Part shown: positions 58,824 to 64,000 of the stretch, piece by piece
How positions within the stretch are numbered: the first letter of the stretch is position 1
Layout: each line of letters opens with the position of its first letter
Source of the DNA: Lachnoclostridium sp. An196
GTDB taxonomy: Bacteria; Bacillota; Clostridia; Lachnospirales; Lachnospiraceae
Reading direction: 5' to 3'
Assembly (NCBI RefSeq): GCF_002160135.1
Contig: NZ_NFJZ01000002.1
Span: 1-64,000 of the forward strand
DNA length: 64,000 bases
The notes under the pieces: model-generated
The model's database searches: none
What the model was told of the DNA's origin: nothing
What the model saw: the letters and a program-made list of their open reading frames with translations, nothing else
Program-made: the position numbers and the translations under genes

Positions 58824-59252
58824 ATGTTTGCTTTTAAAAAATCCAATGTAAAACCGGAAGTCCCGGTGATCAAAACTTTGCCGACCACTGCATCTACAGC
58901 GTATAAGATCGGCGACGCGCTGGTACTTACTGGCGGGAAACTGGCAAAAGCCACGGGAACGACGATCCCGCGGTATATCTGCGCATGCAATTATTCTGCC
59001 CCGGCAGAGAATCCGGAAGACATCGCAGTGTACCTGATCGCTCCTGGAATGGAGTGGGATACGACTTTTGCGGCAGATGCTTCCTCCGTCACGGAAGGAT
59101 CGAAGGTAACTATTCATACGGATGCAGCGCAGGTTACTGCCACCACAACGTCTGGGATTGTGACGATTCTGAAAAAGTACGGCACTGGGGCAAGTGGAAC
59201 GGCGGTAAGAGTCACTTTTGATGGTGCAGTTCCTGCAGCGGCTGCAGGCTGA
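58824..59252 (+). CDS. Putative head decoration/stabilisation protein
   Basis: 142 residues after GGGAGAA. A short charged front then a mainly beta domain (YKIGDALVLTGGKLAKATGTTIPRYICACNYSAPAE), typical of small capsid decoration proteins between scaffold and major capsid genes. The Ala-rich end (GAVPAAAAG) is flexible. Role inferred from position. Confidence 0.6.
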   Translation: MFAFKKSNVKPEVPVIKTLPTTASTAYKIGDALVLTGGKLAKATGTTIPRYICACNYSAPAENPEDIAVYLIAPGMEWDTTFAADASSVTEGSKVTIHTDAAQVTATTTSGIVTILKKYGTGASGTAVRVTFDGAVPAAAAG

Positions 59253-59271
59253 TTTAAAGGAGGTAGAAAAT

Positions 59272-60273
59272 ATGGCACTTATTTTTTCACAGAACAGCGG
59301 ACTGAATGATGATCTTTGGAAACCTGTTGGTCAGGTAATCAAAAGCGTTATGATGGATGCTGATACCGAAAAAACACCATACGACAAACTGGTGACGGAT
59401 CTTTGCAATGAAGAGAAGTCGAAAAAATATGCAGAGAAGAACACGGGTCTTACTTCCACTGGAACCTTTCAGCTGGTAAACGAAGGCGATGTGCCGGATC
59501 TGTCTGATATCCGGGAGACTTTCCCGAAATTGATCATCCATTCTACATTCATGGATGAGATCGCATGCACCCGGCAGATGTTGGATGATGGTGAGATCAA
59601 TACTATGAAAACCATGTCCCGAAACCTGGTTATGGGGTATAAAAGGACACGCGCGAAGCTGGCAACGAATGCCGTAGCGACGGAGGGAGCAAAGTACTCT
59701 ATGGGAAGTCGTGAGCTGGATAAAACAACCGGCGACGGAAAAGCTCTGTTTGATACTGCGCATCCGGCAGCAAAAGAGGGAGTCGCTGTTCAGAGTAACG
59801 TGTTTACGAATGAGTTCGGAAACGATTCGGCTATGCTTATCCGGCTGGCGAATATTGGACGTAACTTTAAGAATAACTCTGGTGAGGTTCAGGGCTATAC
59901 GTTCGACACCATTATTCTTCCCGGGAATGTGCCGGATCTGGAAGATCTGGTAAAGAGGATTATCCGGTCTGAACTGATCCCGGGATCCAACAACAACGAT
60001 GTCAATACCCAGAAGGGCTTATGGAACCTGATCGTCCTTCCGACATGGCAGGTGGCGTCCGGGAAGAAGCCGTACATTATCATGTCCAGTGAGGCAAATA
60101 AGGAACTCCGCGGCACCTTGTTTTATGACCGTGTTGGCCTGGACGTAAAAAACTGGGTGGATGAGCATTCCCGCAACCTGCTGTGGAACGCATACTGCCG
60201 TATGTCCTGCGGGTTCAACGACTGGAGACACATGATCATGGGCGGTGCGGATGCCGGAACCACACTTTCTTGA
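59272..60273 (+). CDS. Major capsid protein
   Basis: 333 residues from ATG 59272 behind AAAGGAGG, the strongest ribosome site in the late region. MALIFSQNSGLNDDLW, NTGLTSTGTFQLVNEGDVPDLSDIRETFPKL and FDTAHPAAKEGVAVQSN with IVLPTWQVASGKKPYIIMSSEAN are in line with HK97-fold phage capsid proteins. Its place after scaffold and decoration genes supports this. Confidence 0.85.
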   Translation: MALIFSQNSGLNDDLWKPVGQVIKSVMMDADTEKTPYDKLVTDLCNEEKSKKYAEKNTGLTSTGTFQLVNEGDVPDLSDIRETFPKLIIHSTFMDEIACTRQMLDDGEINTMKTMSRNLVMGYKRTRAKLATNAVATEGAKYSMGSRELDKTTGDGKALFDTAHPAAKEGVAVQSNVFTNEFGNDSAMLIRLANIGRNFKNNSGEVQGYTFDTIILPGNVPDLEDLVKRIIRSELIPGSNNNDVNTQKGLWNLIVLPTWQVASGKKPYIIMSSEANKELRGTLFYDRVGLDVKNWVDEHSRNLLWNAYCRMSCGFNDWRHMIMGGADAGTTLS

Positions 60274-60284
60274 TTGGAGGAGTT

Positions 60285-60545
60285 ATGGTCGAAAAGGGAT
60301 TGCAGAAAGGGGCTGTCTTCACGGAAGGCAGCTCTTTTTACAAAGTAGAAGAGGTATTACCGGATGGGAATTATATATCCAGAAGGATCAGTGAAGAAGA
60401 AGCTGAAAAGCTGCGGATCAAAGATTCGGTGCCGAAAGAAAGCACGGAAGAGGGAGCGCCGTCAGAAGCCGTCAACAAACAGGTGAAGAAGACAGGCGGA
60501 CGGAGAACCGGAGTAAGAAAAACAGCGCAGCAGAAAAACCGCTGA
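60285..60545 (+). CDS. Small phage head protein, unknown
   Basis: 86 residues from ATG 60285 behind GGAGGAG. Beta front (LQKGAVFTEGSSFYKVEEVLPDGNYISRRI), then a basic disordered tail (KKTGGRRTGVRKTAQQKNR). Between capsid and connector genes, so likely a minor head component. Confidence 0.55.
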   Translation: MVEKGLQKGAVFTEGSSFYKVEEVLPDGNYISRRISEEEAEKLRIKDSVPKESTEEGAPSEAVNKQVKKTGGRRTGVRKTAQQKNR

Positions 60546-60566
60546 ACGGGTTAGGACGGTGATTAT

Positions 60567-61172
60567 ATGACGTGGGGCGATATAAAGCTTGCTACTATGC
60601 AAAAAATGTTTTCTGCCGATGGCACAGAGATCCCGTCAGATGATTCTTCAAAAGATTATTTGGCAGGGATGCCTTATGTAGCAAATGAATGTCTGCAAAT
60701 GATCTGCACATCAAAAAAGTATATCGTGAAGTCTGTGGATGTAAATTCTGTAGATGGTGACCAGGTGGGGCAGTTTCGCAGGTTCCGGATGAAGGATCTG
60801 GCAGAAGATTTTTTTGAATTTTACGGCGAAGTGTATATTACGGCCGGAAATTATCACGAAAGATGTGCCGAATACCGATCTGAGGCGCAGGATGTGCTCC
60901 TGATCCACTCTGATCTTGAAGGGATATATACGATTTATTATCGAGCTTATCCGCCAGCAGTGACAGCCGCGACGGAAGACGATTATTCTTTTGATGGGAT
61001 ATCCCCGGATGTTTTGGCAATTCTTCCGTTATATATGGCCTCACAGCTTTATAAAGAGGATGACAATGGAATCGCGACTTCGCTTCGGAATGAATTTGAA
61101 GTGGCATATGAAAGGCTCTCCCAGGACAATCCGTCCTATATCCTGGAATGTGAAGACGAAGGTGGTTGGTAA
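60567..61172 (+). CDS. Head-tail connector protein
   Basis: 201 residues. MTWGDIKLATMQKMFSADGTEI, a middle beta part, and ISPDVLAILPLYMASQLYKEDDNGIATSLRNEFEVAYERL, a helical end seen in gp6/gp4-like adaptor proteins that sit under the portal. Its stop overlaps the next start (TAATG). Confidence 0.65.
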   Translation: MTWGDIKLATMQKMFSADGTEIPSDDSSKDYLAGMPYVANECLQMICTSKKYIVKSVDVNSVDGDQVGQFRRFRMKDLAEDFFEFYGEVYITAGNYHERCAEYRSEAQDVLLIHSDLEGIYTIYYRAYPPAVTAATEDDYSFDGISPDVLAILPLYMASQLYKEDDNGIATSLRNEFEVAYERLSQDNPSYILECEDEGGW

Positions 61173-63028
61173 TGGCAGTTTCATTCAAAGTCCCGTCCAG
61201 CCCGAGCAGGAGCATTATTACAATCGATGAGTTCTTGGGCGTGGATTTTACGAACAGCCCATCCAATGTCGACTTGAATAAATCTCCCAATGGGCAGAAT
61301 ATGATCCGGGACGTCCCAGGTAAGGTCAGAAAATGCATGGGTTATGAATTGGTCTCAGCCTATGACGGTCAGATCAACGGAATGCATGTAAGGCGCGGGG
61401 ACGATCAATATCTCATCCACGCAGGGACAAAGCTCTATAAAGGCTCAAACGCTATATATTCAGCAATGAATAATACGCGGTCAAAGAGCTGGCAGTTTGG
61501 CGATGTGCTGTATATCGCTGACGGGAAAAAACTTTTGAAATATGATGGTTCCTCGGTCAGCACAGTGGAGTCATCTGCTTATGTTCCGACAGTGACAATC
61601 GCCAAAGCTCCATCCGGCGGCGGGACGCAATACGAGGCGTTAAACCTCCTTTCACCGGCGTTTGAAGAGCTTTTTGCAGGGACAGAAAATGATACGGCAT
61701 ATCACCTGTTGTTTGGCGGCCTGGACGCAACAGCGGTTGTTGTGAAAAAACTAAATTCAAACGGGAATTGGGACACGCTTACGGAAGGGAATCAGTTTAC
61801 TGTAGACAGGACAAACGGTATTGTAAATTTTACTACAGCCCCCGGGGTCAGCCCTGTGACGGGAGAAGATAATATACGGATACGGGCATACAGGACTGTA
61901 TCCGGGTATGCGGACAGGATCAATAAGTGCACAATAGGGATTCTTTACGGGGTGAGCGGAGCGTCTGACCGTTTATTCCTTTCCGGGAATCCTGATTTTG
62001 TAAATTATGACTGGTACAGCCAGTACAACGACCCGACGTTTTTCCCTGATACGGGTTATTCCGTCCTGGGCAGTGGCGGGTCTGCGGTGGTTGGTTATTC
62101 GATTATCAACGACAGGCTGGCGGCGCACAAGGACGATATGGAAATCGACCGCAACATCATCCTGCGCTTGGGTGAGATCGTGGAAGACGAACCGGCCTTC
62201 AAGATCGTCAATACGCTTCAAGGGGCAGGGGCTATCGCAAAATGGTCCTTTGGGTATCTGGCAACGGAGCCATTATTCCTCACCCGGTTGGGTATCTATG
62301 CTGTTACACCGCAGGATATCACAGGGGAACGGTATTCCCAGAATCGGAGCTTTTTTCTGAACGGGAAGCTTCTGGAAGAACAGAACCTTGAGGATGCTTA
62401 CGCCTGTACGTTCAAAGATATGTATTGGCTTTGCATAAACGGAAAAGTTTATATCCTGGACGGGCTACAGCCGATCCAGACAGACCGGAGCATGCCATAT
62501 GCGACACGCCAGTACGTTGGGTTTTACCGGATTAATGTCCCGGCATGGGTGATGTGGCAATACGACGGCGAGTTATATTTTGGATCGACAGATGGGAAGG
62601 TATACAAATTCTATTCCGATCCAGACTCCCAGCTTTCTTATAATGATAATGGATCAGCGATTCACGCAATCTGGGAAACGCCGGATTTTTACGGAAAGCT
62701 ATTCTATAAAAATAAGACGTTTCGGTATATGGCGGTTCGTTTGGCAACTGCATTGATAACTTCGATCAAAATGTCTGTCTTTAAGAGAGGCATATGGGGC
62801 CTGATAAAAGAGGATACCACAAGCGCAAGATATTTTAGCTTTGCGCATGTGATATTCAGTAAGTTCACTTTCCGGACTGATACGACGCCGAAAACGATTG
62901 CGACAAAAATAAAAGTCAAAAAGGTGGACAAGGCCAGATTCAAGCTGGAAAATGACCATATCAATGAGCCGTTCGGGCTTTACGATATCGCTTTTGAGTA
63001 TATCGAAAACGGAAATTATAAGGGGTGA
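61172..63028 (+). CDS. Tail hub/stopper protein, beta-propeller-like
   Basis: 618 residues from ATG 61172. Repeated short beta blades (HVRRGDDQYLIHAGTKLYKG, FGDVLYIADGKKLLKYDG, LYFGSTDGKVYKFYSDPD) give the pattern of phage tail hub proteins such as P22 gp10. Long and uncleaved. With no tape measure or tube gene in view it points to a short tail. Confidence 0.7.
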   Translation: MAVSFKVPSSPSRSIITIDEFLGVDFTNSPSNVDLNKSPNGQNMIRDVPGKVRKCMGYELVSAYDGQINGMHVRRGDDQYLIHAGTKLYKGSNAIYSAMNNTRSKSWQFGDVLYIADGKKLLKYDGSSVSTVESSAYVPTVTIAKAPSGGGTQYEALNLLSPAFEELFAGTENDTAYHLLFGGLDATAVVVKKLNSNGNWDTLTEGNQFTVDRTNGIVNFTTAPGVSPVTGEDNIRIRAYRTVSGYADRINKCTIGILYGVSGASDRLFLSGNPDFVNYDWYSQYNDPTFFPDTGYSVLGSGGSAVVGYSIINDRLAAHKDDMEIDRNIILRLGEIVEDEPAFKIVNTLQGAGAIAKWSFGYLATEPLFLTRLGIYAVTPQDITGERYSQNRSFFLNGKLLEEQNLEDAYACTFKDMYWLCINGKVYILDGLQPIQTDRSMPYATRQYVGFYRINVPAWVMWQYDGELYFGSTDGKVYKFYSDPDSQLSYNDNGSAIHAIWETPDFYGKLFYKNKTFRYMAVRLATALITSIKMSVFKRGIWGLIKEDTTSARYFSFAHVIFSKFTFRTDTTPKTIATKIKVKKVDKARFKLENDHINEPFGLYDIAFEYIENGNYKG

Positions 63029-63032
63029 TAAC

Positions 63033-63584
63033 ATGGCATTTACGAGAATCACAACGGCTGACACAACAGGAAAGGGTGTGGTAGGACTTCCGGACACTCC
63101 TGGGTTGGATACTACGGAGATGCAGCAAAAATTTGACGAGTTGGCGCTGGATGTTATCATCCCAAAACTCAATAACCTCATCAGCGAACTGGAAGCCGCT
63201 GCTGGTGCAGCTTCGCTTGGTGCGAAAGCGCCGGCAGGAATTCAGGCACAACAGAATGTGCAGAGTATCCTAGATCAGATTGCCCTGGTGGCAGCAGACG
63301 CATCCTCTAAGGCCAATACTGCTTTTAACACTGCAACGGACGCAGCAAGTAAGATCAATTCTGTGGCCGAAACCGTAAATAACATTGCCTATATGGTTAA
63401 TCCGTTTACCGGGCAAGTAGAGCCGATTAATCAGATCATCGAAAGTTTGTATGACAACATGAAGCCTGCGGCTCTGACCGCGGCAGCATACGCTGCGCTT
63501 CAGCTGACAGCAGATCAGTATGCAAGCTATCAGATTACGGCATATGATTATGCAAATTACGGTGCAAATATTTTAGGAAAATAG
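63033..63584 (+). CDS. Tail-associated protein, unknown
   Basis: 183 residues from ATG 63033 behind AAGGGGTGA. MAFTRITTADTTGKGVVGLPDTPGLDTTEMQQKFDELALDVI is a recurrent opening in tail genes of Clostridia phages; then a helical centre and an Ala/Tyr-rich end (TAAAYAALQLTADQYASYQITAYDYANYG). Perhaps a tail adaptor. Confidence 0.6.
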   Translation: MAFTRITTADTTGKGVVGLPDTPGLDTTEMQQKFDELALDVIIPKLNNLISELEAAAGAASLGAKAPAGIQAQQNVQSILDQIALVAADASSKANTAFNTATDAASKINSVAETVNNIAYMVNPFTGQVEPINQIIESLYDNMKPAALTAAAYAALQLTADQYASYQITAYDYANYGANILGK

Positions 63585-63596
63585 GGAGGAAGATAT

Positions 63597-64000
63597 ATGT
63601 CAACGGCAGCGAAGACACCAAATTATAACTTGTCCCAGGTAGCGGGATCTGATATTCCGGACTGGATCACAGACTATACTTCGGATATGAAAAAAATAGA
63701 TGAAGCATTGAAGGAAAATGCAGATGATATTGCCACTGTCAGGCCGGACGAATTCAGTGAAGAATCGACCTATGCAGCAGGGGATTACTGCATAAAGGAC
63801 AATGTGATGTATAAAGCCAAGACAGCAGTCGAAGCCGGAGCATTTGATATTTCGGACTGGACAGCAACAACGATTTTTGATGAGCTTTCGGGACTAAATC
63901 AAAAGAAAATAGAATCTGTTGAAATATCATCAATAGAACTATTGCAGGACGGATCAGGTTATTACATCAACATAGTAAAAAAAGGTGAATCGGAAAGAAC
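63597..64000 (+). CDS. Tail protein, cut by the window edge
   Basis: Starts at ATG 63597 behind AGGGAGG and runs open to the last base. The first 134 residues include NLSQVAGSDIPDWITDYTSD and YAAGDYCIKDNVMYKAKTAVEAGAFDISDW, the small Trp-ended module found in receptor-binding and baseplate proteins (carbohydrate-binding-like). Likely the tail spike or fibre; the end is missing. Confidence 0.7.
   Translation, partial: MSTAAKTPNYNLSQVAGSDIPDWITDYTSDMKKIDEALKENADDIATVRPDEFSEESTYAAGDYCIKDNVMYKAKTAVEAGAFDISDWTATTIFDELSGLNQKKIESVEISSIELLQDGSGYYINIVKKGESER

Larger units (their letters stand above)
28870..64000. mobile_element. Prophage, right end outside the window
   Basis: Integrase next to a tRNA, a minus-strand lysogeny module, a divergent early operon with recombination and replication genes, an accessory region, a late regulator, terminase, portal, scaffold, capsid and tail genes in the order expected for a dsDNA phage. 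Apart from one frameshifted accessory gene all essential modules seen are open, so it may be functional. At least 35 kb lie in the window. The structural order resembles short-tailed phages. Confidence 0.93.

Noticed and set aside
1-64000. CRISPR arrays, rRNA genes, retrons or diversity-generating retroelements
   Set aside because: No spaced repeat arrays, no rRNA sequence and no reverse transcriptase gene were seen.

Overview
The window looks like a chromosomal segment of a spore-forming Clostridia species, most likely Lachnospiraceae; the genus cannot be told from what is here. The reasons are the Bacillus-like sporulation/cell-division order mazG - HU - rqcP(yabO) - yabP - yabQ - divIC - spoIIE - tilS - hpt - ftsH, a CotS-type coat protein, strong AGGAGG ribosome sites, and small genes typical of gut Lachnospiraceae (TSCPD protein, Rpn/YhgA-like nuclease).

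Positions 1-28600 are mostly core chromosome. An AT-rich, partly decayed left edge (1-1160) is followed by an Rpn-like nuclease, a TSCPD protein (minus), mtnN, a membrane protein, pgi, an RluA-type pseudouridine synthase that converges on and overlaps an AI-2E family permease, proS, cca, a CotS-like protein and a phosphohexomutase. The mazG-to-ftsH cluster (13285-20798) carries two notable control sites: a hairpin that buries the yabP ribosome site, and a spoIIE promoter with a perfect 0A box and a 21-bp spacer. Then come a GH13 amylase, azlCD, an FGGY kinase, a D-2-hydroxyacid dehydrogenase, and a siderophore ABC operon reduced to an intact ATPase between a truncated permease and a broken binding protein. 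Two tRNA-Gly genes (TCC, GCC) close this part.

From about 28870 to the right edge lies a prophage inserted next to tRNA-Gly(GCC); its right end is outside the window. The minus-strand lysogeny module holds the integrase, a membrane Zn protein, an ImmA-like protein without the catalytic Glu, and a cI-type repressor. A divergent early promoter leads through a 300-nt structured leader into small regulators, then a recombination/replication block: RecF/SbcC-like ATPase, RecT-like annealing protein, RecE-like exonuclease, HNH-like protein, RusA, SSB, ERCC4 nuclease, DnaD-like initiator and a primase-helicase. A mosaic accessory region (42.7-49.8 kb) of small zinc-binding and unknown genes includes a MazG-like enzyme, a frameshifted PAPS-reductase-like gene, YopX and GNAT proteins; several of its gene joints repeat the same 16-bp sequence and some contain gene stubs.

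Between the late regulator (49379-49783) and the terminase genes sits what looks like a nested island (49784-53440): a second tyrosine recombinase with a structured leader, a minus-strand serine recombinase, 250 nt of packed hairpins, two small minus-strand genes, and a divergent ribbon-helix-helix-type regulator with three copies of one palindromic operator.

The late genes (53582-64000) encode terminase subunits, a portal with an inserted zinc ribbon, a scaffold, a head protein, the major capsid protein, a connector, a beta-propeller-like tail hub and the first tail proteins. The order and the absence so far of a maturation protease or tail-tube genes suggest a short-tailed (P22-like) phage. 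The best candidates for undescribed biology are the noncoding structured segments at 31689-31811, 52016-52264 and 54026-54346, the three-operator regulator, and the recombinase island.
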